Shown here: positions 32,497 through 41,753 of the stretch, piece by piece
Numbering within the stretch: the stretch's first letter is position 1
Layout: the number at the start of each line of letters is the position of its first letter
Source of the DNA: an uncultured Rhodospirillales bacterium
GTDB lineage: Bacteria > Pseudomonadota > Alphaproteobacteria > Acetobacterales > Acetobacteraceae
Reading direction: 5' to 3'
NCBI GenBank assembly: GCA_903835235.1
Contig: CAILMF010000055.1
Span: 310,001-374,000 of the forward strand
Length of the DNA: 64,000 bases
Position numbers and translations under genes: made by a program
Notes under the pieces: generated by a model
Database searches by the model: none
What the model saw: the letters and a program-made list of their open reading frames with translations, nothing else
Told to the model about the DNA's origin: nothing

Positions 32497-33273
32497 TCAG
32501 CCCGGCGCGTAGGTGTTGGCCAGCGTGCCCACCCCGTCGATGCTGACCTCCACCACCATGCCCGGCCGCATCGGCAGTGCGCCCACCGAGGTGCCGCAGG
32601 CAATGACGTCGCCCGGCCGCAGCGTGACCTCACGTGACAGCAGGCTGACGATGCGCGCCGGCGGCAGGATCATGTCGGCCAGCGGATAGTCCTGCCGGCC
32701 GCGCCCGTTCAGCGCCACCTTGCAGCGGGCCGCCGCCCAGTCCAGGCCCGTGGCGATGCAGGGGCCGATGGGGCCGAAGCTGTCGCAGCCCTTGGCCCGC
32801 GCCCATTGCGGAAAGCTGGGGTCGGCGTGCAGCAGGTCCAGCGCGGTCACGTCATTGACGCAGGTATAGCCGAAGATCGCGGCTGCGGCGGTGGCTTCGT
32901 CGGCGTCCTTGACCTCGCTGCCGATGACGATGCCGAGTTCGCCCTCATAGATCACCTTGCCCTGGTAGCTGCTGGGCGGGCGGATGGCGTCGCCCGGCCC
33001 GGCCAGGCTGCCCGGCGCCTTCAGGAACCACAGCGGGGTTTCCGGAATGGCGTTGCCGGCCTTCGCCGCGGCCTCATGGAAGTTGTTCCACAGGCCGATG
33101 AACTGGCCGGGCACCACCGGCGGCAGCAGCGCCAGGCCCTCGGCCGGCAGCACCTGCCCGGTGGGCGTGGCGCCCGTGAACATGTCGCCCGCATGGACCG
33201 CCACCTGGCCATCCGCCAGCGTGCCGAACCCCGTGCTGCCCTCGCCCGTGGCGAACCTGACCCACTGCGCCAT
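32497..33273 (-). CDS. Fumarylacetoacetate hydrolase-family protein
   Basis: A 258-residue FAH-superfamily enzyme. 'WNNFHEAAAKAG' starts the catalytic domain, 'YEGELGIVIGSEV' bears the ExE metal ligands, 'FGYTCVNDVTALDLL' the conserved Asp-containing strand, and 'RPGDVIACGTSVGALPM' the terminal loop. Members hydrolyse or decarboxylate 2-oxo-acids such as 2-hydroxyhepta-2,4-dienedioate in meta-cleavage pathways. The ATG at 33273 has GGGAGG upstream; a longer frame is unsupported. Convergent with the flavoprotein gene and divergent from the MFS gene. Confidence 0.88.
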   Translation of the reverse strand: MAQWVRFATGEGSTGFGTLADGQVAVHAGDMFTGATPTGQVLPAEGLALLPPVVPGQFIGLWNNFHEAAAKAGNAIPETPLWFLKAPGSLAGPGDAIRPPSSYQGKVIYEGELGIVIGSEVKDADEATAAAAIFGYTCVNDVTALDLLHADPSFPQWARAKGCDSFGPIGPCIATGLDWAAARCKVALNGRGRQDYPLADMILPPARIVSLLSREVTLRPGDVIACGTSVGALPMRPGMVVEVSIDGVGTLANTYAPG

Positions 33274-33356
33274 CCGGCCCTCCCATTCCTGCTGCCCCCC
33301 TTTGCCACAAGCCGCGGCAACAGGCACCATGCCGGGCAATGAACTGAGGAAACGCG

Positions 33357-34535
33357 GTGCGGCTTTTTGCGCAACCGGACTTCTGCCGGCTTTGGTATGT
33401 CGGCCTGATCATCTTCGTCGTGCGCTGGCTGGAAACGCTGGCGGTGGCCGTCTTCGTCTGGCGCTCGACCGAAAGCGCTTTTCTTGTCGCCATGATGACC
33501 ATGCTGCGGCTGCTGCCCATGGGGCTGTTCGGCGCCGTGCTGGGCGCAGTGGCGGAACGGCTGGACCGGCGCTGGGCCATGATCATCGTCGTCGGCACTT
33601 CGCTGGGCGTTTCGCTGGTGCTGGCGCTGCTGGCCTGGTGCGACGCGCTGGCGGTGTGGCACCTGGCCGTTGCCTGCTTCATCAACGGCATCAGCTGGGC
33701 CGCGGACAATCCGGTGCGCCGGCTGATGATGGGCGAGGTCGCCGGGCCCGAGCGCATGGGCGAGGCGATGTCGATCGATGTCGGCAGCAACAATGCCAGC
33801 CGCATGCTGGGGCCCATCGTGGGTGGGCTGGTGCTGGCGGGGCTGGGGATAGAGGGCACCTTCCTGCTCGGCGCCGCGCTGTATGCCACGGCGCTGCCGG
33901 CGGCCTTCCTGGTGCGCTATCGCAGCGCGCGCGTCACCACGGCGGTCTCCATGCTCGGCCGCATGGCGGAGGGGCTGCGCGCGGTGCGGCAGGACCCGCG
34001 GCTGATTGGCATCCTCACCATCACCGTGGTGTTCAACGTGTTCGGCTGGGCCTTCACCAGCATGATACCGGTGATGGCGCAGCAGGTGCTGGGGCTGGAC
34101 ACGGTGGCCACGGGTATCCTGGCCAGCATGGATGGTGTCGGCGCCTTCTTCGGGGCCATCGCCATGGCGATGTGGGCCAGGCCGCCCTGGTACAAGCGGC
34201 TTTACATAGGTGGCATGGCCGGCTTCCTGGCCGCGGTCATCCTGTTTGCGGTGGCGCCCGATGCGCTGCTGGCCGGCGCGGCGCTGTTCATCATCGGCTT
34301 CTGCCAGTCCGGCTTTTCCATCATGCAGCCGACGCTGATCTACCTGGCCACGCCGACCGAATTGCGCAGCCGGGTGCTGGGCATCCTGACGGTTGCCATC
34401 GGCATGGGGCCGCTGGGTTTCATCCATGTCGGCCTGCTGGCGGATGCCATCGGCGTGCAGGCCGCCACCGCGGCCACGGGCGCCGAGGGCCTGCTGGTGC
34501 TGCTGCTGACCCGGCGCTGGTGGCGGGCGATATGA
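33357..34535 (+). CDS. MFS transporter
   Basis: A 392-residue membrane protein with about 12 hydrophobic spans in two halves and a basic loop between spans 2 and 3 ('AVAERLDRRWAMI', the MFS motif A position). It belongs to the enterobactin-exporter-like MFS_3 group by general pattern. GTG 33357 has TGAGGA upstream. Direction of transport and substrate cannot be told; next to FAH and flavoprotein genes it may move an aromatic or dicarboxylic compound. Confidence 0.82.
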   Translation: MRLFAQPDFCRLWYVGLIIFVVRWLETLAVAVFVWRSTESAFLVAMMTMLRLLPMGLFGAVLGAVAERLDRRWAMIIVVGTSLGVSLVLALLAWCDALAVWHLAVACFINGISWAADNPVRRLMMGEVAGPERMGEAMSIDVGSNNASRMLGPIVGGLVLAGLGIEGTFLLGAALYATALPAAFLVRYRSARVTTAVSMLGRMAEGLRAVRQDPRLIGILTITVVFNVFGWAFTSMIPVMAQQVLGLDTVATGILASMDGVGAFFGAIAMAMWARPPWYKRLYIGGMAGFLAAVILFAVAPDALLAGAALFIIGFCQSGFSIMQPTLIYLATPTELRSRVLGILTVAIGMGPLGFIHVGLLADAIGVQAATAATGAEGLLVLLLTRRWWRAI

Positions 34536-34924
34536 GGTGGCCGGCCAGGTGATGGCGATTCCGGCCGGGGGCCGTTGCCGGCCCGGAGGACGCGCCAGGA
34601 CCTGCACTGGCGTGCCCAGCACGGCGCCGGGTTGCGCGGCTGCGGTACTGGGCATGTTGGCCGCCGCCATCGGCCCCGGGCGATCGGCTGCGTCCAGGTC
34701 GGGTTGCTGGGGATAGGGGCGGCTCGTCTGGGCCTGCGCCGCCACCGGGCCGCGGGAAGTGGGATCGGTACTGTGGCGCTGGGCTGCTGTGTTAAAAAAG
34801 TTAACCAGTTACCTGCGCAGCCGCGACGGCGGATATCTTGCATGAAACCGGCGCAATGCATCGACAGGTTGCATGACCTGTGCGAACATATACCCTCGTG
34901 AAGAATCGCCGAGTTTGAATCGCC
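34536..34924. other. 389-bp spacer upstream of the autotransporter gene
   Basis: The first ~240 bp are GC-rich with coding-like frames on both strands but no start signals or recognisable protein. The last ~140 bp become AT-richer, include a GTTAAAAAAGTTAACC palindrome-like stretch around 34790-34805, an operator-like inverted repeat at 34865 and TATACC at 34889. This part probably holds the autotransporter promoter. Confidence 0.5.
34865..34880. promoter_or_regulatory. Inverted repeat CAGGT-N6-ACCTG in the autotransporter promoter region
   Basis: Five-base arms around TGCATG lie 44 bases upstream of the autotransporter ATG and overlap the probable core promoter (TATACC at 34889-34894). A dimeric regulator could bind here and occlude RNA polymerase. 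No regulator gene is adjacent, and the site is short, so confidence is limited. Confidence 0.35.
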
Positions 34925-37900
34925 ATGCTGGTTTCGCCCCATCGTACCGAAATGCGCTGCCTGCTGCTCGCGGGCGCCTCCGGCCTGGCCATGCTGGTCG
35001 GCGGCATCCAGCGGGCCGAGGCGATACCGTCGTGCACGCCCTCGGCGCAGAACATCAGCACCAACACGGCATCGGCTGCCACTGATGGCGGCTCGGTCTC
35101 CATCGGCGCCGGGGTCACGCTGGGCTCCGGCAGCGTCACCGGCCTCAGTGCCGCCCTCTGCGACGCCACCAGCATCATCAACAGCGGCACCGTCATCGGC
35201 AGCGTGGGCGTCGGGGTCGAGGGCCACACCGTCGGCAGCATCAACAATGCCGGCTCGATCCAGGGCGATGGCACGGCCGGCGTCCGCAACTCCGGCACGT
35301 TCGGCGGTGCCCTCGCCAGCATCGGCGCCATCGTCAACACCGGCATGATCACCGGCGCCGTCGGCATCATCAACACCGGTGACACCATCGGCGCCAGCCT
35401 GACCGGGTCGGTCGGCGCGGTGATCGGCAGCATCAACAACACCGGGCTGATCAGCGGTACCGGCGGCGGCGTCTACAACGCGCTCGGCTCCATCGGCAGC
35501 CTGGTGAACACAGGCACCATCATCGGCAACGGTGGCAGCTTCGGTTTCGGCGGCGGCAGTGCCATCACCAATGTGGTCGGCACCATCGGCCTGCTCGACA
35601 ATTCCGGCCTCATCTCCATCGGCGGCAGCGTGGTGGTGATCGGCAACTACGCCGGCCTCATCGGCACGCTGACCAATACCGGCACCATCGCCGGCGGCGG
35701 CACCGTCTCGGTGATGAACGCGGCGTTCGGGTCGGGCGCCACCGCCGGCGGCGCCACCATCGGAGCGCTGAACAATGGCGGCCTCATCGATGGCGGTATC
35801 GGCCTGCTGAACGTCGGGGGCGGGTCCACCATCGGCGGCAGCATCGCCGCCGGCGCCACGATCGGCGCGCTGACCAATACCGGCACCATCAACGGCGCCT
35901 TCCTGGGCGTCGGCAACCTGGACCTGAGCGGGTCCATCGGCGGCAGCGTCGGCAGCGGCGCCACCATCGGCGCGCTGACCAACGGCGGCCTGATCTCCGG
36001 CGGCGGCATCGGTGTGTTGAACGCCGGCTTCGGCGACACCGTGACCAGCTCGGCCGTCATCGGCACCCTGACCAATACCGGCACCATCATGGGTGGCAGC
36101 GTCGGCGTCGCCAACCTCGGCGGCAACGGCAACCCGGCCCAGACGGGTGCGTCCGCCAGCATCGGCACCATCATCAACAGCGGCCTGATCTCGGACGGCG
36201 GCGCCGGCGGCTGGGGCATCGCCAACAGCGGCACCATCCTTCCGGGTGTCATCGCCCCCGGTGCCAGCATCGGCATCATCATCAACAGCGGCACCATCTC
36301 CGGCTCGATCGGCATCTACAACTCCTCGCCCACCAACTCGGGCGGGGTGTACGGCGCCAGCATCGGCAGCATCGTCAACAGCGGCACCATCAGCGGCACC
36401 GAAACCGGCATCGGGAACCAGGGCGGCTTCATCGGTGCCATCAGCAACAGCGGCACCATCACCGGCGGCAGCTTCGCCATTGCCAGCACCGATGGCGGCC
36501 GGATCGGGCCCGTCACCAATTCCGGCACCATCCTCGGCAATGTCCTGGTGGACGGCCAGAACCTCACCATCGTCGGCGGCAGCGGCACCACCTTCGGTGT
36601 CCTGACCGGCGGCACCATCAGCGTGACCGGCGGCGACCTGGTGCTGGCCAGCGGCAACCAGCAGCTGGTCAGCTCGGTGGTGGTGAACGGCGGCACGGGC
36701 AACCTGGTCAACAGCGGCAACCTGCTGCTGGCCAGCCCCGTCTCGCTGACCGGCAACTACACGCAGACCAGCGGCGGCAACCTGATCATCGCCCTGGCGC
36801 AGGAGAGCGCTGGCCGGCTGAACCTGACCGGCACCGCCAGCATGGCCGGCGCCGCGGTGCAGGTGCTGCCGCTCGGTGGGCCGCGCCTGGCCAACAACAC
36901 CCGCATCACCGTGGTGGACAGCGCCACCCCAGCAGGCACCAACTATGCCAACGTGGTCGCCACCGCCACCGGCTACCGGGTAACCGCCAGCACCGAGACG
37001 GTGGCGGACCACTACAACCTTGTGCTGACGCTGACCCAGGTCAACTACGCCGAGATCGGTGGCGCCTCGGGCTCGCGGCCGGGCAGCCTGGGCCGCACGC
37101 TGGACCAGCTGGCCAACAGCAGCACGCCGGAAGCCCTGGCCTTCCAGCGCTCCGTGCTGTCCGCCATCGACGCACTGCCCTCCGGCAGGGCGCAGCAGAA
37201 TGCGGTGCGCGCTACCGCGCCGTTCCAGGGGTCTCCGCACGGGCTGAACTTCTCCCTGGTGACCAACATCATCGGCAGCACGGTGGAGGCGCACCAGCTC
37301 GGCTTCGCCTCCGCCGGCAGCGCACCTGGCGTGGCCGCGGGTTCCGAGGCCAGCGGCCTGCGCGTCTGGGCCCAGGCGATGGGCGGCGTCGCCAGCCGCA
37401 CCACCAGCAGCACGGTGGACGGATACGGCACCAGCCATGCCGGCATGATGGTGGGCCTGGACTACGCGCCGCGGCCCAACCTGCTGCTCGGCGCCGGCGT
37501 CAGCAGCGTGTTCTCCCGCACGGAGATGCATGGCGTCAGCAGCGGCGGCAAGGTGAACCAGGACACCACCCAGTTCGTCGGCTACGGCACCTACCAGTTC
37601 ACCCCGCGGTTGTTCGCCTTCGGCCAGGCCGGTGCCGGCGTGGTGGACTACCGCCAGACCCGCGCCATTCCCTTCGCTGGCGCGGCGGCGCGGTCCGCCT
37701 ATGACGGGCAGGTCTATCACGCCAAGGTTGGCGTCGGGCATGATTACCAGGTCAACGCGTTCACGCTGACCCCGATGCTGGGCCTGCAATACGCCCGCAG
37801 CACCAACGCCAGCTACACCGAGACCGGCGCCGGGGTGCTGAACCTCCGCGTATCCGGCCGTTCGGTCGACGCGCTGACGCACGACATCGGCGGCCGCGTC

Positions 37901-38179
37901 ACCACCGAGATCCCGACCCCGCACGGCCTGGTGACGCCGGAGCTGAAGCTGGCCTGGACGCACGACTACATCAACAGCGCCATCCCCACCTCCGGCCTGC
38001 TGGCCGGCACGGGCTTCGCCACCAGCACGCAGCGCATCTCGGCAAACGGCGCCCGGGTGAACCTGGCGGCGACGCTGGCTCATCATTCCGGCGTGCAGAT
38101 CCGGCTGGCGTATGAAGGCGACCTGCGCAGCAACTTCCAGGGCCATACTGGCCTGCTGCGCGCTTCCATGCCGTTCTGA
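34925..38179 (+). CDS. Classical autotransporter (type Va) with repetitive beta-helix passenger
   Basis: 1084 residues. A signal peptide (after MRCLLLAGASGLAMLVGG) ends near 'AEA'. Residues ~45-600 are low-complexity Gly/Ser/Asn/Thr/Ile repeats built on IGxLxNTGTIxGG, as in right-handed beta-helix adhesins; only two cysteines occur, both near the N-terminus. A linker is followed from ~811 ('LRVWAQAMGG') by a 12-strand-type barrel ending in a terminal Phe ('LLRASMPF'), the outer-membrane insertion signal. It is probably a surface adhesin or biofilm factor. ATG 34925 has no clear ribosome site; ATG 34952 is a reasonable alternative start. Confidence 0.9.
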   Translation: MLVSPHRTEMRCLLLAGASGLAMLVGGIQRAEAIPSCTPSAQNISTNTASAATDGGSVSIGAGVTLGSGSVTGLSAALCDATSIINSGTVIGSVGVGVEGHTVGSINNAGSIQGDGTAGVRNSGTFGGALASIGAIVNTGMITGAVGIINTGDTIGASLTGSVGAVIGSINNTGLISGTGGGVYNALGSIGSLVNTGTIIGNGGSFGFGGGSAITNVVGTIGLLDNSGLISIGGSVVVIGNYAGLIGTLTNTGTIAGGGTVSVMNAAFGSGATAGGATIGALNNGGLIDGGIGLLNVGGGSTIGGSIAAGATIGALTNTGTINGAFLGVGNLDLSGSIGGSVGSGATIGALTNGGLISGGGIGVLNAGFGDTVTSSAVIGTLTNTGTIMGGSVGVANLGGNGNPAQTGASASIGTIINSGLISDGGAGGWGIANSGTILPGVIAPGASIGIIINSGTISGSIGIYNSSPTNSGGVYGASIGSIVNSGTISGTETGIGNQGGFIGAISNSGTITGGSFAIASTDGGRIGPVTNSGTILGNVLVDGQNLTIVGGSGTTFGVLTGGTISVTGGDLVLASGNQQLVSSVVVNGGTGNLVNSGNLLLASPVSLTGNYTQTSGGNLIIALAQESAGRLNLTGTASMAGAAVQVLPLGGPRLANNTRITVVDSATPAGTNYANVVATATGYRVTASTETVADHYNLVLTLTQVNYAEIGGASGSRPGSLGRTLDQLANSSTPEALAFQRSVLSAIDALPSGRAQQNAVRATAPFQGSPHGLNFSLVTNIIGSTVEAHQLGFASAGSAPGVAAGSEASGLRVWAQAMGGVASRTTSSTVDGYGTSHAGMMVGLDYAPRPNLLLGAGVSSVFSRTEMHGVSSGGKVNQDTTQFVGYGTYQFTPRLFAFGQAGAGVVDYRQTRAIPFAGAAARSAYDGQVYHAKVGVGHDYQVNAFTLTPMLGLQYARSTNASYTETGAGVLNLRVSGRSVDALTHDIGGRVTTEIPTPHGLVTPELKLAWTHDYINSAIPTSGLLAGTGFATSTQRISANGARVNLAATLAHHSGVQIRLAYEGDLRSNFQGHTGLLRASMPF

Positions 38180-38186
38180 GCCCGGC

Positions 38187-38218
38187 GTCACCGCCGGGCC
38201 TCACGGTCCGGCGGTGAC
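38187..38218. terminator. Bidirectional hairpin between autotransporter and acyl-ligase genes
   Basis: GTCACCGCCGG (38187-38197) pairs exactly with CCGGCGGTGAC (38208-38218). An alternative shorter hairpin, GCCCGGCG/CGCCGGGC, overlaps its left arm. The site sits between convergent genes. No T-run follows on either strand. Confidence 0.6.
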
Positions 38219-38232
38219 CCGGCAGCCGGCGC

Positions 38233-39690
38233 TCAGCCCAGCTGCGACCGCACCATGTGGCGCTGCACCTTGCCGGTTTCGGTTCGCGGCAGCCTGGCCA
38301 CGTAGTGCACTCGGAACCCGCCATAGTAGAAGCCGCGCAGCGTGCCCGGCAGGGCTTCCTGGATCGCCGCGTCCCACGCGGGGTCGGTGCGTTCCACCAC
38401 CACATGCAGCTCGCCGGCGCCGTGCTGGTCGTCGAACACCAGCAGCACCGCGTCCTTCACCCCCGGCAGGGCGCGGATGCGTTCCTCGATCGGCAGCGGC
38501 GGCACCTTCACCCCGCCGGCGTTCAGCATCTCATCGCGCCGACCCAGCACCACCAGTTGGCCAGGGCCGACCAGCTTGCCGACATCGCTGGTGCGGAACC
38601 AGCCATCGGCCAGGAAATGCTCGGCGGTCAGCGCCGCGTCCCATTCGTAGCGGTCGATCACCCGCGGTGAGCGCAGCTCGATCACCCCGGCCTCGCCCTC
38701 GGCCATCGGCCGCCCGTCGTCGCCGGTGATGCGGACCTCCATCTCGGCCAGCACCTCGCTGATGCCGCTGCGGTCGAAGCGCGCCACCGCCAGCGCCTCG
38801 TTGGCCTGATAGGCGTTGCGCAGCTCGGTGGCGACGCGGCGCAACAGGCCCTGCTGCATGGCCGGCGGCATGGCACCACCGATGACCGAGACGGAACACG
38901 GATTGCAGTGCCCCGGCAGCGCCTCGGCCGCGGCAATGATGCGCGAGGCGTCGCCGACCAGCAGGTTGAGGTAGCTGAAGCTGAAGCGGTTCACGTCGGC
39001 CAGCGCGGTCTCCAGGCTGGAAAAGCAGATGCAGCCGCCGAAGCGCAGCGCCAGCCAACCGAACACATAGGTGCCGAGGAAGTTGAAGTTGTGCAGGGCG
39101 ATGAAGTTGAACACCTCATTGCGCATGTTCAGGAAGGCGGGTGCATGCCGCACCGAATTGTCCATCAGGCTGCGCTTCAGCAGCATGTACTTGGGCACCC
39201 CGGTGGTGCCGGAGGTCCGCGTCAGCCGCACCCCGGCGCCGAGCGGCGAGGGCACCTCCAGCATCGCCTCCCACCCCGGCGGCAGGGGCGCCGACATGGC
39301 GGCGTCCAGGAAGCCCTGGTCCAGCCCCAGCCGCGCCTTGCCCGGCAGCGCCTCGGCGCCCAGATTCTCGGTGATCAGCAGGTCGGCGTGGCGCACCGCC
39401 TTGTTGTCCTCCGTCAGGTCCGACAGCCAGCAGGACGAAACCACGGCGCCCAGCACTTCCAGTGCCAGCACGGAAACCAGGTGGACGTAGCGGTTGTTGT
39501 TCTCCACCAGCACCAGGTTGCCCGCGGCAACCCCGGCGGCGCGCAGTGCCAAGGCCAGCTTCGCGGTGTGCTCGGCCAGTTCGCCGTAGCTGTACTGCGC
39601 GCTGCCTTCCACGACGGCAACGGCGCGCGGCGCCCGCCGGGCCCAGCCCAGCACATCCCGCGCCATGGTGCTGGGGGTGGCTTCGTTCAT
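38233..39690 (-). CDS. AMP-forming acyl-CoA/acid ligase (ANL superfamily)
   Basis: A 485-residue adenylate-forming enzyme, slightly short for the family. The phosphate loop is 'TRTSGTTGVPK' (157-167), the A5 region 'AYQANEALAV' replaces the usual YGxTE, Asp369 in 'GWFRTSDVGKL' is the A7 Asp, and Lys474 in 'RTETGKVQRH' is the catalytic lysine of the C-terminal domain. It would activate a carboxylic acid as acyl-AMP and probably transfer it to CoA. The gene is monocistronic and divergent from the TPR gene. The unusual A5 motif argues against a standard fatty acid. Confidence 0.85.
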   Translation of the reverse strand: MNEATPSTMARDVLGWARRAPRAVAVVEGSAQYSYGELAEHTAKLALALRAAGVAAGNLVLVENNNRYVHLVSVLALEVLGAVVSSCWLSDLTEDNKAVRHADLLITENLGAEALPGKARLGLDQGFLDAAMSAPLPPGWEAMLEVPSPLGAGVRLTRTSGTTGVPKYMLLKRSLMDNSVRHAPAFLNMRNEVFNFIALHNFNFLGTYVFGWLALRFGGCICFSSLETALADVNRFSFSYLNLLVGDASRIIAAAEALPGHCNPCSVSVIGGAMPPAMQQGLLRRVATELRNAYQANEALAVARFDRSGISEVLAEMEVRITGDDGRPMAEGEAGVIELRSPRVIDRYEWDAALTAEHFLADGWFRTSDVGKLVGPGQLVVLGRRDEMLNAGGVKVPPLPIEERIRALPGVKDAVLLVFDDQHGAGELHVVVERTDPAWDAAIQEALPGTLRGFYYGGFRVHYVARLPRTETGKVQRHMVRSQLG

Positions 39691-39749
39691 GCTGATCTCC
39701 CTTTGGCAACCCGCGCCGAATCTGGCAGCGCGGGCGCCGGCAAGCTAGC

Positions 39750-41753
39750 ATGACCGATCATGGCCGAGACCGCTTCTTGAGCACCTCCCCCGCTTCCCCC
39801 CAGGCGCTGCAGGACGCGCTGTCGCGCGCCAACCAGCACTGGAACGCCGGCCAGCTGGGGCCGGCCGAACAGCTCTGCCAGCAGGTGCTGGCGGCCTGGC
39901 CCGGCCAGCCGGACGCGCTGCACCTGCTCGGGCTGATGGCGCATGGCCTCGGCAATCTCGACCTGGCCATCCAGCATGTCCGTGCCGCCTGCCAGGCACC
40001 GCGGGCGCCGGCGCTCTACTTCTCCAACCTGGCGGAGATGTGCCGCCAGCGTGGCCTGCTGGCGGAGGCGGAAACCGCCGGGCGGCGCGCGGTCTCGATG
40101 AACAACGCGCTGCCGGGGGCGTGGAACAACCTGGGCATCATCCTGCAGGAACGCGGCAGCTACGCGGAAAGCCGCAGCTGCCTGGAACGCAGCCTGACGC
40201 TGCACCCGGACAACGTGGAGGTGCTGAACAACCTGGGCAATACCTGCCTGCGCCTGGGGCTGGTGGCGGAGGCCGAGCGCCATTGGCAGCGCGCCCTGGC
40301 GCTGCGCCCGGGCTATGCCCAGCCGCACAGCAACCTGGCCTTCCTGCTCAACGCGCGCGGCGAGCACGACCGCGCCGCCGAGCATGCGCAGGAGGCGATC
40401 GACATCGAGCCGCGCCTGGCCGATGCCTATGTGAACCTGGCGGCGGCGGAAACCGCGCGTGGCCGGCACACTCAGGCGCTGCACTGGCTGGACGGGCTGC
40501 TGGTGTTCGCGCCGGGGCATGGCATCGGGCTGGCGGCGCGGGCCATGGCGCTGCAGGCGCTGGGCCAACCGGAAGCGGCGCTGGACGCCGCCCGCCGCGC
40601 GGTGGAGGCGGCGCCGCACAGCGACGAAGCGCGCAACATGCTTGGCCTGTGCCTGCGCGATTCCGGCCGCACCGAACCGGCGCTGGCCGCCTTTGCCGAG
40701 GCGCGGTCGCTGGGCGGGCCGGCGGCGCCCCGCGCGGCGCTGAACCATGCCACGCTGCTGGCGGAAACAGGCCGCGTGGCGGAGGCGCGGCAGGCGCTGG
40801 CCGCCGCGCTGGTGGTGCATCCGCGCGTCGGCGCGCTGTGGCATGCCAGCCTGGAGATGCAACCCGCCGATGCCGAGGTGGTGGAGCGGCTGGACGCCCT
40901 GCTGGCGGAAGCCGAGGCGCCGCAGGAGCGCCTGGTGCTGCACTTCGCGCTGGGCAAGGCGCTGCTGGAGCTCGGCGAGGACGACCGCGGCTTCCATCAC
41001 CTGGGCGCCGGCAACGCGCTGAAGCGCGCCACGCTGCGCTACGACGCCGGGGCCATGGCGGCGGGCCTGCGCGCGGCGCGGGAGGTGCCCGAGGTACCGG
41101 GTGAGGCCGACCCGCTGCCGGTCTTCATCCTGGGCCTGCCGCGCGCCGGCATGGCGCTGGTGGAACAGGTGCTGGCGGCGCATCCCTCCCTGCACGGCGC
41201 CGGGGCGCTGCCGCATGTCGCGGCGCTGGCGGCGCGGCCGGAGGCGCTGGGCGCCGAATACCTGGCGCGGGTGCGGCCGCTGGCGGAAGGCCGCCGCCAT
41301 GTGCTGGACCGCGTGCCGCTGCTGCATGCCGGCCTGCTGCACCGCGCCCTGCCGGCGGCGCGCTTCATCCATGTGGCGCGGGACGCGCTGGACCTGGGCT
41401 TTGCGTGCCACGCCCGGCTGTTCGCGGAGGACCTGCCCTTCGCCTATGAGCCTGGCGAACTCCGCGCCTACCTCACGGAGGCATCGGCGCTGGCGGAGCA
41501 TTGGCGCGCCTCGCTGCCCGCGGCGCAATGGCTGGAGGTGCGCTACGAGGACTTGGTGCGCGACCTGGAAGGCCAGGCGCGGCGCATGCTGGAGTTCCTC
41601 GGCCTGCCCTGGCATGCCGGCTGCCTGGCATTTCATCGGCGGCGTGGCCGGGTGGCCGGCACCGGCGCCTGGCGGCTGCGCACCCCGCTGGACGCAGGCC
41701 GCATCGGCCTTGGCCAGCGCTACGCCGGGCATCTCGCGGCGCTCGGCCTGTGA
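39750..41753 (+). CDS. TPR protein with a sulfotransferase-like C-terminal domain
   Basis: 667 residues. Residues ~15-390 are about ten tetratricopeptide repeats ('AWNNLGIILQERGSYAES', 'VEVLNNLGNTCLRLGLVAEA'). Residues ~450-667 have the fold pattern of TPR-linked sulfotransferases, including 'RARFIHVARD'-type strand 'AARFIHVARDALDLGFACH' and 'WLEVRYEDLVRDLEGQARRM'. The 5'-phosphosulfate loop, normally PRSGTTL, is 'LPRAGMALVEQVL', without the Ser/Thr that grip the phosphate, and so PAPS use is doubtful. The next gene starts in a GTGA overlap. The role may be protein or glycan modification, or the domain may have become a binding module. Confidence 0.82.
   Translation: MTDHGRDRFLSTSPASPQALQDALSRANQHWNAGQLGPAEQLCQQVLAAWPGQPDALHLLGLMAHGLGNLDLAIQHVRAACQAPRAPALYFSNLAEMCRQRGLLAEAETAGRRAVSMNNALPGAWNNLGIILQERGSYAESRSCLERSLTLHPDNVEVLNNLGNTCLRLGLVAEAERHWQRALALRPGYAQPHSNLAFLLNARGEHDRAAEHAQEAIDIEPRLADAYVNLAAAETARGRHTQALHWLDGLLVFAPGHGIGLAARAMALQALGQPEAALDAARRAVEAAPHSDEARNMLGLCLRDSGRTEPALAAFAEARSLGGPAAPRAALNHATLLAETGRVAEARQALAAALVVHPRVGALWHASLEMQPADAEVVERLDALLAEAEAPQERLVLHFALGKALLELGEDDRGFHHLGAGNALKRATLRYDAGAMAAGLRAAREVPEVPGEADPLPVFILGLPRAGMALVEQVLAAHPSLHGAGALPHVAALAARPEALGAEYLARVRPLAEGRRHVLDRVPLLHAGLLHRALPAARFIHVARDALDLGFACHARLFAEDLPFAYEPGELRAYLTEASALAEHWRASLPAAQWLEVRYEDLVRDLEGQARRMLEFLGLPWHAGCLAFHRRRGRVAGTGAWRLRTPLDAGRIGLGQRYAGHLAALGL

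Noticed and set aside
34575-34901. Possible 108-codon gene upstream of the autotransporter
   Set aside because: Arg/Gly/His-rich composition, no ribosome site, and it covers the AT-rich promoter region.
34340-38191. Open frame of 1283 codons antisense to the autotransporter
   Set aside because: The plus-strand frame has a signal peptide, beta-helix repeats and a barrel ending in Phe; the antisense protein is Asp/Gly/Ala-rich without domains.
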